DNA of 35,963 nt from Candidatus Thalassarchaeaceae archaeon (GCA_030751995.1 JASMFB010000006.1:1-35963); one strand, 5' to 3'. Shown: positions 19,633-29,545, counted from the stretch's first letter. Numbers and translations: made by a program. Notes: generated by a model from the letters alone, not told the origin.

Positions 19633-21468
19633 ATGTCTGAAGATTACACCACCCATGAGTACGATGTCGTCATCATCGGAGCCGGCGGTGCAGGTCTGCG
19701 AGCAGCAATTGAAGCCACTCGTCAAGGAGCATCGGTTGCTGTCATCTGCAAATCGATGCTCGGCAAGGCGCATACGGTAATGGCTGAAGGCGGGGCGGCA
19801 GCAGCACTTGGGAACAAGGACCCCCGCGACTCTTGGCAAACCCATTTTCGGGACACCATGAAGGGTGGCAAATATCTGAATGATTGGCGGATGGCAGAGA
19901 TTCACGCGAAAGAAAGTCCTGACCGAATTCGGGAACTCGAACAATGGGGGGCTATCTTTGATCGGACCCCGGACGGCCTGACCAATCAACGCAACTTCGG
20001 AGGCCACACCTATCCACGTCTGGCTCACATTGGTGATGCCACGGGCCTAGAGTTGATTCGAACCCTCCAAGAACGAGGAATTCACACTGGCATGGAGGTT
20101 TTCATGGAGTACACGGTTCGTAATTTGTTCAAAACCGATGGGCGACTATCTGGATGCTTTGCCTACAACCGAGTCGATGGATCACTTCACGTCTTCAAGG
20201 CCAAGGCAACTGTCCTCGCCACGGGTGGAATCACCCGATGCTGGGCGGTCTGCTCTGGTTCTTGGGAATACACCGGCGAGGGGCATGCACTTGCCTATTG
20301 GGCGGGAGCGGAAATGGGCGATATGGAATTCGTTCAATTCCACCCTACAGGTATGATTTGGCCACCCAGCGTTCGTGGCATCCTTGTGACCGAAGGTGTG
20401 CGGGGAGAAGGAGGAATGCTCACCAATTCTGAAGGTGAACGCTTCATGTTCAACTACGTTCCAGAGATGTATCGAGATGAATTTGCGGATACTGAGGACG
20501 AAGCAATGGATTGGGTTAATTCAATTGTCGCTGATGAAACTCCCAGCGCACGACGTCCTCCCGAATTGTTGACACGTGACGTGGTTGCCAAAGCCATCAA
20601 TTCAGAGCGCGAAGCTGGGCGGGCTAGCAAACACGGTGGTGCGTATCTCAACATCTCTTGGCGACCTGAAGAACAGGTGAAGAAGAAGTTGCCAGGAATG
20701 TATCATCAGTTCATGGAATTGGCAGCTGTAGACATTACGAAGGAACCGATGGAAGTTGGGCCAACAGCACACTACGTCATGGGCGGTGTAAAGGTCAACC
20801 CAGTGACACAAGAATCTACAGTGCCGGGTCTGTACGCTGCAGGTGAAGCGGCCACGGGTCTGCATGGTGCCAACCGTCTGGGGGGTAATTCCCTCTCGGA
20901 TCTAATCACTTTCGGGAAGCGAGCTGGACAATATGCTGCGGAAGCCGCAGCAAAAACGGAGTCGTTTGCTGACATAGATCAAACAGAGATTGAGCAGGTC
21001 ATCTCAGACACTCTTGCACCTCTGTCACGCGAGGGTGGAGAGAATCCAGCCAAGGTCGTCGAGGATTTACGTGAAATGATGCAAGAGAAAGTAGGTATCA
21101 TCCGTCAAGGTCAACAACTGCAGGAAGCAATTGATGATCTCGAAGCATTTCGCCAACGTGAGACTGCGACCTCACCAGGAGGTACCCGAATCTACAACCC
21201 AGGATGGCATCAAGCACTGGAGATTGGCGCCATGATTGACATCAGCAAAATGTGCACAATCGCGGCCTTGGCTCGTGAAGAGAGTCGCGGCGGCCACACT
21301 CGTCTGGATTTCCCCACACCGAATCATGGACACTGGGGGAAAATCAACAGCGTCATCGTGATGAACTCAGAGGGCGATATGGAATTGAATCATGTGAAGT
21401 ATCCACCAATTACTGACGATCTCAAGGAATTGCTCGATGCCGATGACTTACACGAGGAGGAAGAATGA
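19633..21468 (+). CDS. sdhA: Succinate dehydrogenase/fumarate reductase flavoprotein subunit
   Basis: '[51 protein letters not shown]' FAD site; '[10 protein letters not shown]', '[22 protein letters not shown]'. Confidence 0.97.
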   Translation: MSEDYTTHEYDVVIIGAGGAGLRAAIEATRQGASVAVICKSMLGKAHTVMAEGGAAAALGNKDPRDSWQTHFRDTMKGGKYLNDWRMAEIHAKESPDRIRELEQWGAIFDRTPDGLTNQRNFGGHTYPRLAHIGDATGLELIRTLQERGIHTGMEVFMEYTVRNLFKTDGRLSGCFAYNRVDGSLHVFKAKATVLATGGITRCWAVCSGSWEYTGEGHALAYWAGAEMGDMEFVQFHPTGMIWPPSVRGILVTEGVRGEGGMLTNSEGERFMFNYVPEMYRDEFADTEDEAMDWVNSIVADETPSARRPPELLTRDVVAKAINSEREAGRASKHGGAYLNISWRPEEQVKKKLPGMYHQFMELAAVDITKEPMEVGPTAHYVMGGVKVNPVTQESTVPGLYAAGEAATGLHGANRLGGNSLSDLITFGKRAGQYAAEAAAKTESFADIDQTEIEQVISDTLAPLSREGGENPAKVVEDLREMMQEKVGIIRQGQQLQEAIDDLEAFRQRETATSPGGTRIYNPGWHQALEIGAMIDISKMCTIAALAREESRGGHTRLDFPTPNHGHWGKINSVIVMNSEGDMELNHVKYPPITDDLKELLDADDLHEEEE

Positions 21469-21469
21469 G

Positions 21470-22231
21470 ATGGTTGAGGATGTGACCTTCCGAGTATTCC
21501 GCGGCGAACCTGACGAAGATGGTGTGCCCACAGGGGAGATGATTGACTACACTGTCGGGATGGATGAGGGCATGGTTGTTCTCGATGTCATTCACCAAAT
21601 CCAAGCAGAGCATGCGCCAGACCTATCTTGTCGCTGGAATTGCAAGGCTGGAAAATGTGGCTCCTGCAGTGCAGAAGTCAATGGTAAGCCTAGACTGATG
21701 TGCATGACACGTATGGAGGACATCATGGAAGAGACGTCGGAGAATACTCCAGTGATCGTCAAGCCGATGCAGGCCTTCCCACTCACCAAGGATTTGGTGA
21801 CCGATGTACAGTGGGCCTATGACCTAAACAAAACCATCACACCCCTCAGAGGTCCAGATGAAATGGATTGGAAATTCGACCAAATTGAAGCGGACCGAGT
21901 TCAGGAGTTTCGCTCTTGCATCGAATGTATGCTCTGCGTCAACACTTGTCACGTCATGAGGGAACACCAATTGTTCGACGAATTTGCAGGTCCTCGCTTC
22001 TTTGTACGATTGGCCAATCTCGAGATGCATCCAATGGATGAAGAAAATCGCCTAGAGATGATTAAGGATGATTTTGGAATCGGGTATTGTAACATCACAC
22101 GATGTTGCACCGAGGTTTGTCCAGCTGGAATTAATATCACAGACAACGCAATCATTCCCCTAAAGGAACGTGTCGTTACAGAATATTATGATCCAATTGC
22201 AATGATTGCAAAGAAGATTGGGCTGCGTTGA
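21470..22231 (+). CDS. sdhB: Succinate dehydrogenase/fumarate reductase iron-sulfur subunit
   Basis: 2Fe-2S 'CRWNCKAGKCGSCSAEVNGKPRLMC' and further cluster motifs 'CIECMLCVNTCHV', 'CNITRCCTEVCPAGI'. Confidence 0.97.
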   Translation: MVEDVTFRVFRGEPDEDGVPTGEMIDYTVGMDEGMVVLDVIHQIQAEHAPDLSCRWNCKAGKCGSCSAEVNGKPRLMCMTRMEDIMEETSENTPVIVKPMQAFPLTKDLVTDVQWAYDLNKTITPLRGPDEMDWKFDQIEADRVQEFRSCIECMLCVNTCHVMREHQLFDEFAGPRFFVRLANLEMHPMDEENRLEMIKDDFGIGYCNITRCCTEVCPAGINITDNAIIPLKERVVTEYYDPIAMIAKKIGLR

Positions 22232-22265
22232 TTCAATGCAGCACTAATTGATTAATAATTGAATT

Positions 22266-22308
22266 AAAAAAGGCCCGCCAGAGGCACCGAAGCGCCTCTG
22301 ACGAGCCT
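22266..22308 (-). terminator. Intrinsic-type terminator hairpin downstream of the MC1 gene
   Basis: Minus strand reads AGGC-TCGT-CAGAGGC-GC-TTCG-GT-GCCTCTG-GCGG-GCCT followed by T6: long stem, C(UUCG)G-closed loop and U tract. Confidence 0.75.
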
Positions 22309-22352
22309 GTGTGTCATCTTGTGGTTACCGAATCAGATTCTTTCGTTTCTAA

Positions 22353-22622
22353 TCACAGGTGGTCAACGCGCTGCTTCTTGACGTTGGCTTTCTTGATCAT
22401 GCCCGCCTTCTTCAGCCATGCCGGCGCTGAGTCCGGTGGTTTCACCATTTGTGTCCAACCCTTGAAGACGTGAACACGCTTGGTTCCACGCTCTCTCAGG
22501 TGTATGTCGGTCGCGCCACGAGTGGCTGCCTTCAAAGCCGCGCCACGGGGCTGGCGGCTTGCGAAGACCTGGCTTGTGTCTTTTCCGCCCTTCATCAGGA
22601 CGAAGTATTTCTTTTCTCCCAT
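22353..22622 (-). CDS. Archaeal chromosomal protein MC1
   Basis: 'KKYFVLMKGGKDTSQVFASRQPRGAALKAATRGATDIHLRERGTKRVHVFKGWTQMV...PAWL' matches the methanosarcinal/haloarchaeal MC1 pattern (KQPRQAALKAA, RLRERGTKKVHVFKAW). Confidence 0.93.
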   Translation of the reverse strand: MGEKKYFVLMKGGKDTSQVFASRQPRGAALKAATRGATDIHLRERGTKRVHVFKGWTQMVKPPDSAPAWLKKAGMIKKANVKKQRVDHL

Positions 22623-22694
22623 AGAGTATCACCTCTAATTCCCACGCTCTTCAGGCCCACCTTAAGGGTTACCCTACCTAAACGCTATACTGCG

Positions 22695-22713
22695 CCCCAA
22701 AAGGGGGTTTTTT
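22695..22713 (+). terminator. Possible plus-strand terminator-like hairpin (CCCC-AAAA-GGGG followed by G then T6)
   Basis: Short GC stem plus T tract on the plus strand, upstream (antisense) of MC1. Confidence 0.35.
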
Positions 22714-23082
22714 CTATTTTCGGCCATCTGTGGAATATTGCACGCAGGACATCGAAAATGATGGATTTCAGTGTAAAAAACTGAAACTTATTCACCCATT
22801 CTCTTGAAGGCTTAGCAGTACAACGATTCACTGAAAAACGGAATGATTTGGAGAATGATTGTATTCGAAAGTATATGCGATTGAGCAGAGGGTGGTTGGG
22901 AAATGTTGTGGAAAATTTCCACCACGACTACCTAAACGGGCCCTTGTATTTGATAATGCTAGAATCGACTCAGGAATGGGTGGCTCCAAATTGAGGGATT
23001 GGAATCTACTCAATGCGCGAATGAATCTAGGTGTTGGGATCAGCTGGTCTCAATCATCTACAATAATCAATAATTAATTGGA

Positions 23083-26000
23083 TTATTCTTCCTCGTTAAT
23101 GATATCAAGAATCTCCGCATCGGTGCTCTGTTTTACATTCTCTGTACGGTGGATATCAATCTGTTCTTGAGTCCAACCAGCAGCAAGCAATTGTTCATCA
23201 CTCCATGCTTCCGTTTCCCGAGTTTGTAATCCAGCCATTTCAGTGAGGATATCGTCTGAGATATCTTCATCTCTCTTGGCCCAGACATCGTCAGGCAATT
23301 CATCGTCTTCCTCAATGGGCATATCTTCCCGACGGCCAATCAGTATCGATGTGAGTGCGATTAGCAATAGGAGAGCAACAGAAATTCCAATAATCGTGAT
23401 TGTCGATGATGGGTTGTCCACACCTTGCTGAGTGGTGTTTTCTTCATTCGAAGTATCCGATGGAGCCTCGCGCGCGCGTAGGAGAACTGATTCTGATACA
23501 GAGAGTGATGTCTGATCGAGGCAAGCGAAGTAGAGTGTGTGATTTGCTTCTGAGCGACCGGGTGGAATCCACGATTGAGACCACAAACCATCTGCATCGG
23601 GACGATAAATCTCTGAAAACAATGTTATCTCATCTTCATCTTTCAACAAAATCGAGCATTCCATGTTCTCCATTCCATCGACATCAGATATTTCGACAAT
23701 CAATGTTGTCTCATTTCCGGAAATCAATTCAGTGGGCATGGCTGAGAAATCCAATTCTGGCTCAGAACCTCTCAATTCAAAACTCAATGTTTCTGAAAGC
23801 CCGGTTATTCCATCGATGTCTCTGAGATTCACGACCAATTCTACAGTTCCCAATGACCAAGTCAAGAGATATTCCGAATTGAGATTCATTCGATAATATT
23901 GGGTGTGTTGTCCAGTTCCAGGGGCACAGGGTGCAGGTGGAACCCCCTGTTCAAAGAAAATTGAACTAAATACACTAGATGTAGGGCCAGCAGGACCCAA
24001 GCGAATACCTGCGTACTGTATGGGGCGGCCTCCTGTAATTCCCACCCAAATATCCGTACCTTCAGCACCCCGATTTATTGTGTCAACCAACATGTCATTC
24101 ACACAAAGTTTGGGTGTTGAGATGGTTGGAGGTTTTAGGAAAACTGGGCGGGTCCAAGTCCACTGCATTTCAGCCCAAATGCCGTCGGTAATTTGTGTCG
24201 TAATGGTAGCATCTCCAGATTCTAGTCCTGGTGGTGCGGTGGCCAAATCGCCTTCAAGTGATTGAATTCCGGCACCAGGCCATTCAATGATTGTCGATAT
24301 GGGATAATCGATATCTGGGTCATCTTCGTCGATGATGCGGACCTCAACAAAATCATCTGCACCATCAAGATACGACTGATCTGAGATAAAGAATTCAGCA
24401 CTTGGGGCGAGGTCAATGGGCGTCAGGCTGCGATTCGCCCATTCGGTTCCATCTGCATGAAGACTGATTGCAACAGGGTCTAGCGAACCACCTGCTTCTG
24501 GATTCCAAGAAGTCTGGTAACAGGTTTGACTGCCGCTGGTGCTGGATACAGAAGGGGTTGGCAATTCATCCCCATCGACTCGGATAGATGGGGCCTCAGT
24601 CTCGTTGTTGTGGTCCAAATCAATCACACATGCAGTCATCGCGTGTTCCCTTCCACGAACCCACCCTGATGTACCATGAATGGGGGGATCTATACCAAGC
24701 CAAGGCGCCAAGTCAGCCCCTTCGACATGAACACCATACCATGTTGCACTCGCATCTGTGATATTGAATGCGGCATCCCAAAAAGACTCATCCTGTAACT
24801 CCTGTGCATCCTGAACAACCCAATAGATATCCACACTGTCGAGTGGGGCATCAGTGGGAAGGGAGATTGCTGCGGTCCAAATCACTCCATCATTCTGTGA
24901 AGTGGCAGTGATGGGGATGTATGTCGGATTGCTAGAATTGTTGTAACGCCAAGACAAGGTTGCTCCAGCGATACCGAAATCATCTGTGACTGTGATTCGG
25001 CAAATCACGACTCCTCCACGTGTTGCCGTCGTCGTTGAACATGTCAATTCATCAATGATTGGCGGTGAGTTGATTTCGATGTTCAACAACGCAAGATTGT
25101 TGTCAACAACGCGTTCAGGATGTGCGTCTCCTGGAATCCAACGAACTAGGAATTCGACAAACCCAGTTCGAACCGGAGTGACGTTGATGGGTAATATGAG
25201 ACGACTCCCTGCATCATTACCCCCTGGAATGGTCATCGAATGATTGGCCAAGAGAAGATTGTTCTGTCGATCCCTCACTTCAAGGAAGCCGGTAGCTATG
25301 CCAGGGGCGAGGTTCTCCAAGAGTACCTCTAGCGTTCCGTTTTCCCCAATGGACAAACGTTCGGAGGTGCGGACTTCGGAGACGTTGACATCGTGCAGAC
25401 GATCGCCGTATGCAGCCATCTTTGGGTCTCCAACCACGGTACCCATCCAAGAGAGGAGAACGTTTGATGCCGCATAACATTCGACCATCGTGTAGCCATC
25501 TGCATAACACGAGAACAATTGTTCTGGATTCGAAATTGCAGAGAGATAGGGTTCGTAGACATATCCTTTGACACCGGAGACGCCGTCATCGAGCAAATCG
25601 GCAACTAAACTCTGACCATAGCTCGAGTTGAGCACGAATGTGCGGCCACCTGTACTCACGGCTGTCTCTGCAATACTGCCATCTAACCAAGTGAAGTGAG
25701 GTCGAATTGGATATAGTTTCAGCGTATCAAAGAAAATAGAGCCATTGTATGTTCCATCGGTGAATTCGGCAACATGTCGAACGGCGAAACTTGTTGCAGC
25801 CGCATCGGGACGGAATCGGAGTTGACGGTTCTGCCAATCATCAGAGAAAGAGTGATCATCGGATCTGTTCAGAGATAAGGAATTGCCATTCGCATCGAAT
25901 GCTTCAACTTCTAGCCACCAATCGCCTTCAACCCAGCCCTCTCTCATTGAATATCCATCAAGAACCCAAGCATGTCCTTCTAGGTCCGTATCGATGTCAA

Positions 26001-28212
26001 AGACTTGTTCAACATAGGCAATGGAGTTGTTCGTTGTATTGAATGTAGGGCAAATCCAGACGATTTCATCGTGGACATCTGCAACCTCGTCCTCGGACAA
26101 GGCAGCATCCCAGATTTGGACCTCATCGATGACACCTGTGAAATGTGTGCTACCCGCACGATTGACACCGAATTTGTAGATTTCAATACTGTTCACAGTA
26201 CCATTTGGGACGGTTTGATTGAGAATCTCCACGCCATTCAGATAGAGTGTGACTGTGTCGTTGAGGAAGGTGGCCACGAGATGTTGCCAAACCGTTGGAT
26301 CAACCGTTCCGAAATTGTATGAGGTGTTGTGATACAATTCCCAGTCTCCCGGGCTGCCACCTCCAGTCATTATTTGGAAAGACTCGTCGTCTCCAGCAAC
26401 ATCATTCACGGCAATCGCTGAAGAATATCGGGGTTGGCCACTGTGATTAGCTTGAACCCAGAGACTGACGGTGAAATCAGTCACGGTGTCTGCAACGTCG
26501 ACTCGGGCTTCATCATCAACACCATCAAAGAAAGCGCAGTTACCCAAGACACAAGTTCGCCATTGGTTGCCATTGGTCCCAGTGAAATTGAGGTGGGCGG
26601 TACCCACAGAATCGTTGGCGACATCGCCACTGTTCTCATTGAATTCCCAATGGTGAATGAGATCAACTTCCCGAACGGGGTGACTGCTTCCACGTGTCAA
26701 AACATTGGTTGGGACAGTTTGTTTGGACAAGCCAGGACCTTCCCATTTGAGTTCCAATCCAGCATATCCACCATGCTCAAAGAATTCGGTACGTAGTTCG
26801 TGTTCTCCAGCATCTAGCCACGCCGTACCTGAACGCTCTTGCATGGCATGGTGTCCCTGATTGTCGACGATTTCAACATCATCAATCCACAATTTAGAGC
26901 CATCATCACTTCGCAAGTAAAACGTCCAATTACCAGCGGTAGGAATGTGAATAATGCCTGTGTGTCTCGCACTCCAATAATCGAGGAATCTACTGTCTAG
27001 ACCAGCCCAAGCATTTTGGGTAGATGGCCAATCTAGATTCGGTTCGTGGCGAACAAAGTCTGGAGTTCTTCCAGAGAGGTTTACCATTGTGCTGGAGTTG
27101 TAGGTGATTCCATTGTTATCGAAATATTCAGCGAGCAGTCCATTGGTTGTCGCTGCATCATTGGCTCCACATGGCGCATCCTCAAGACGTCCTTCCATCG
27201 CTGCATTTCCATTTCGTTTTGTCTCGGTCTGACGGGCCCACCACCATTGTTCACCTGGTGAAAGCGCTGGGCCAACTCCGTCCCAATATCGGGCACCAGT
27301 CGGCCAACTGCCATCGGATGTGTCATATCCAGAATTGGACAATTCATTGTCATCCCAAGAACCATCATTGCTGCCCCAGGCGGAATACATCGAGAGATTC
27401 TCCATGTTGGTGACATAGGTTCCATTCTGATTGAAGTGAACGGGGAAACCCATGTTCGTCAGCGTTTCATTCGTGGTGTAGAGTAAGTCATTCCACCACT
27501 TGTACCCAGATCCATTTCGATTCGTTGCCAAGTCGAGAACAGTTAGTCCGTGCTCCCCCAAGCTGTTGTTGGTCTTGGCAATCAAACCCAAGGCTGCCTC
27601 AACATCATACCCAGTTAACCGAGTGACCAAGTAGTACCCTTGTTCGTCTCTCTGGAATTCTTTCATCTCATTACCGGCAGCAGGCCCGTAGTTTGACTCG
27701 ACATACCAATCCGCGAAGATAGCCGAGGCATAGGGTCCGTCGATTAGGGCCAATTCTGAATCAAGGGAAGCACGGGAATTGGTTCCTCCGTTGACTCGAA
27801 GCGGAACTCCCTTCGTAGTGACGAGAACATTGAGTTCGGTCAGATTTCGCTCAGATATCATCTGTGAGATTGGATTTGCGAAGTATGTAGTGAATTGATT
27901 GGAATCGATGGTTTCACCTGTAGGTGTGCTCTCATTGGTCAATAGCAAGACACGTTCTGGAGGAATATTACGGGCCAGAGCAAAGGCAGTACCGATGGTT
28001 CGACTCACCTCGCTTTGATTGTTGATGATGATGGCGACATCACTGTAATCGGCGAAGGTCTGATGAGAAAACGGTTCCAGTACTGCCACATCCCTGAACG
28101 GGGCCTCCTCCCACGCGTCCGCGTGGGCCCTCGCTTCCTCTGGAAGCGATACTGCGGCCCAACTCTGCAGTGAGAGCAGAAGGACGAGAGTGATGGCTAA
28201 GCGAGAGCGCAC
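23083..28212 (-). CDS. Giant cell-surface protein: TIGR03790-like N-terminus, PA14, LamG/concanavalin-like domain, CARDB/Ig-like repeats, C-terminal TM and cytoplasmic tail
   Basis: GTG start with signal peptide MRSRLAITLVLLLSLQSWAAVS; 'YSDVAIIINNQSEVSRTIGTAFALARNIPPERVLLL...LVTTKGVPLRVNGG' (TIGR03790-like); 'GLLAEYFDNNGITY...WSARHTGIIHIPTAGNWTFYLRSDDGSKLWIDD' (PA14); 'LIHHWEFNENSGDVANDSVGTAHLNF' (LamG); 'ITIIGISVALLLLIALTSILIG' TM near the C-terminus. Confidence 0.88.
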   Translation of the reverse strand: MRSRLAITLVLLLSLQSWAAVSLPEEARAHADAWEEAPFRDVAVLEPFSHQTFADYSDVAIIINNQSEVSRTIGTAFALARNIPPERVLLLTNESTPTGETIDSNQFTTYFANPISQMISERNLTELNVLVTTKGVPLRVNGGTNSRASLDSELALIDGPYASAIFADWYVESNYGPAAGNEMKEFQRDEQGYYLVTRLTGYDVEAALGLIAKTNNSLGEHGLTVLDLATNRNGSGYKWWNDLLYTTNETLTNMGFPVHFNQNGTYVTNMENLSMYSAWGSNDGSWDDNELSNSGYDTSDGSWPTGARYWDGVGPALSPGEQWWWARQTETKRNGNAAMEGRLEDAPCGANDAATTNGLLAEYFDNNGITYNSSTMVNLSGRTPDFVRHEPNLDWPSTQNAWAGLDSRFLDYWSARHTGIIHIPTAGNWTFYLRSDDGSKLWIDDVEIVDNQGHHAMQERSGTAWLDAGEHELRTEFFEHGGYAGLELKWEGPGLSKQTVPTNVLTRGSSHPVREVDLIHHWEFNENSGDVANDSVGTAHLNFTGTNGNQWRTCVLGNCAFFDGVDDEARVDVADTVTDFTVSLWVQANHSGQPRYSSAIAVNDVAGDDESFQIMTGGGSPGDWELYHNTSYNFGTVDPTVWQHLVATFLNDTVTLYLNGVEILNQTVPNGTVNSIEIYKFGVNRAGSTHFTGVIDEVQIWDAALSEDEVADVHDEIVWICPTFNTTNNSIAYVEQVFDIDTDLEGHAWVLDGYSMREGWVEGDWWLEVEAFDANGNSLSLNRSDDHSFSDDWQNRQLRFRPDAAATSFAVRHVAEFTDGTYNGSIFFDTLKLYPIRPHFTWLDGSIAETAVSTGGRTFVLNSSYGQSLVADLLDDGVSGVKGYVYEPYLSAISNPEQLFSCYADGYTMVECYAASNVLLSWMGTVVGDPKMAAYGDRLHDVNVSEVRTSERLSIGENGTLEVLLENLAPGIATGFLEVRDRQNNLLLANHSMTIPGGNDAGSRLILPINVTPVRTGFVEFLVRWIPGDAHPERVVDNNLALLNIEINSPPIIDELTCSTTTATRGGVVICRITVTDDFGIAGATLSWRYNNSSNPTYIPITATSQNDGVIWTAAISLPTDAPLDSVDIYWVVQDAQELQDESFWDAAFNITDASATWYGVHVEGADLAPWLGIDPPIHGTSGWVRGREHAMTACVIDLDHNNETEAPSIRVDGDELPTPSVSSTSGSQTCYQTSWNPEAGGSLDPVAISLHADGTEWANRSLTPIDLAPSAEFFISDQSYLDGADDFVEVRIIDEDDPDIDYPISTIIEWPGAGIQSLEGDLATAPPGLESGDATITTQITDGIWAEMQWTWTRPVFLKPPTISTPKLCVNDMLVDTINRGAEGTDIWVGITGGRPIQYAGIRLGPAGPTSSVFSSIFFEQGVPPAPCAPGTGQHTQYYRMNLNSEYLLTWSLGTVELVVNLRDIDGITGLSETLSFELRGSEPELDFSAMPTELISGNETTLIVEISDVDGMENMECSILLKDEDEITLFSEIYRPDADGLWSQSWIPPGRSEANHTLYFACLDQTSLSVSESVLLRAREAPSDTSNEENTTQQGVDNPSSTITIIGISVALLLLIALTSILIGRREDMPIEEDDELPDDVWAKRDEDISDDILTEMAGLQTRETEAWSDEQLLAAGWTQEQIDIHRTENVKQSTDAEILDIINEEE

Positions 28213-28262
28213 GTAATGTCACCCATACCCTGAACTTTTCACCGTGTCGGCATCATGAGAAC

Positions 28263-28279
28263 CGGCACCATAGGTGCCG
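28263..28279 (-). promoter_or_regulatory. Triloop hairpin element (minus strand CGGCACC-TAT-GGTGCCG, 7-bp arms)
   Basis: Perfect inverted repeat in the divergent region between the giant surface protein and the macro-domain gene. Confidence 0.75.
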
Positions 28280-28381
28280 TAGGGTGAAAATGAGGCGTTA
28301 TTGGCGATGGGCATAAATCCCACCGGCCCCCCCTGTCAATGTATGTCCGACGTAATCATCGCTAGGGAATGCCGTCATTCC

Positions 28382-28981
28382 ATGTTGAGAGTGATTGCAG
28401 GGGACCTAACTCGATACGAAGCTCAGGTCGCAGTCACGTGTGCCAGCAATCGTCTTGCTGGACGCGAAGGATTGGATGCTAAGATGCACACTGCAGCAGG
28501 TGAAGAATTGCGCCAGACTTGTGTGGAAATAGGGAAAGTGCAGCGTGCGCAGAACCTGCAACCTTGTCCCGTGGGAACTGCAGTGACAACCTCTGCCTTT
28601 GATCTGCCTCAGGAACATTTGATTCATGTCGTGGGCCCAGATTGTCGCCGACCCAGCCAGGATGAAGGACGTCGAGAACTCATTGTCAAAGCCTACGAAG
28701 CAATGTTTGCGGAAGTGGCAGCATTGGGTGGTGTAGAAACGATTGTTTGCCCACCACTTTCCATGGGCATCTATGCTTATCCTCATCGCGAAGGTGCGCG
28801 AATGACGATGGAGATTCTACTCGGGTGGCTCGATGCTGAAGAGAAACCTGGCGTGGGTGATTTTGTTCTCTTAGTGAACGATGAAAATTTTGTCAAAAAT
28901 CTGAAAACGGTCTACCGCGAATCTGAAGACCAATTTCCAGGCGTGGATTGTACGCGGCAATTCCGCAAGCGACGCTTCTGA
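28382..28981 (+). CDS. Macro-domain (ADP-ribose-binding-like) protein
   Basis: 'MLRVIAGDLTRYEAQVAVTCASNRLAGREGLDAKMHTAAGEEL...CPVGTAVTTSAFDLPQEHLIHVVGPD...VCPPLSMGIYAYP' follows the macro-domain motif order. Confidence 0.85.
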   Translation: MLRVIAGDLTRYEAQVAVTCASNRLAGREGLDAKMHTAAGEELRQTCVEIGKVQRAQNLQPCPVGTAVTTSAFDLPQEHLIHVVGPDCRRPSQDEGRRELIVKAYEAMFAEVAALGGVETIVCPPLSMGIYAYPHREGARMTMEILLGWLDAEEKPGVGDFVLLVNDENFVKNLKTVYRESEDQFPGVDCTRQFRKRRF

Positions 28982-28982
28982 T

Positions 28983-29054
28983 GCGCACGTGATCTAGCGG
29001 TTATGATGTATGGTTCCCAACCATGCCACCCGAGTTCAAATCTCGGCGTGCGCA
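28983..29054 (+). tRNA. tRNA-Gly(CCC), no encoded CCA
   Basis: GCGCACG/CGTGCGC acceptor, ATC/GAT D-stem, TATGG-TTCCCAA-CCATG anticodon arm, CCGAG-TTCAAAT-CTCGG T arm, discriminator A. Confidence 0.93.
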
Positions 29055-29061
29055 CTCAATC

Positions 29062-29460
29062 TCAGAACAAGGGTTCCTCGTAATCATCATCAGAAAGCGT
29101 TCGCCAAAGCCCATCTGGAACGTCGTCGTAAACACCGGCATAAGGGTCATCATTGGTTAGTACCTTCTTGGGCTTCTCAAGAGCGTTCAAGGCTTCTGGC
29201 TTGAACTTCCAGTAGTGGATTCGCCATTCTCTGCCATCCCACAGAGTGGTTTCTTCGGACTCAGTTGTGAGGAGGTCGTAATCTTGGAACATGTAGAACA
29301 GGTTTCTGTCAGTTGGCTCTAGGGCATTGTCGATGATTCGATCATAAAATCCAAAGAACCCGAGTGCGTGTTCAGCCATACCTTCAGCGGTAATGGTCTC
29401 CATATCGGGGTCGATGTGAGTTTGGATTGCCGCTGTCAATGATGCTAGACTCATTCCCAT
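29062..29460 (-). CDS. Conserved hypothetical protein (possibly DUF6015-like)
   Basis: 132-aa ORF with acidic composition and coherent sequence 'AEGMAEHALGFFGFYDRIIDNALEPTDRNLFYMFQDYDLLTTESEETTLWDGREWRIHYW'. Family name is from memory only. Confidence 0.65.
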   Translation of the reverse strand: MGMSLASLTAAIQTHIDPDMETITAEGMAEHALGFFGFYDRIIDNALEPTDRNLFYMFQDYDLLTTESEETTLWDGREWRIHYWKFKPEALNALEKPKKVLTNDDPYAGVYDDVPDGLWRTLSDDDYEEPLF

Positions 29461-29545
29461 CTCTATTGTCCCCCAAACGGCGGGTTAGTACATCGCCGGT
29501 TGATATAGGGGAGTAGCCTGTCCTATTTCAACGGTTGGCGGTTTT

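Noticed and set aside
22859-23077. Overlapping 60-72 aa ORFs on both strands in the MC1/surface-protein gap
   Set aside because: Short, no clear SD or motif, and open frames of this length are expected by chance; kept only as a generic gap observation.
23400-23825. 141-aa plus-strand ORF inside the giant surface-protein gene
   Set aside because: Antisense to a well-supported CDS and no recognisable protein features.
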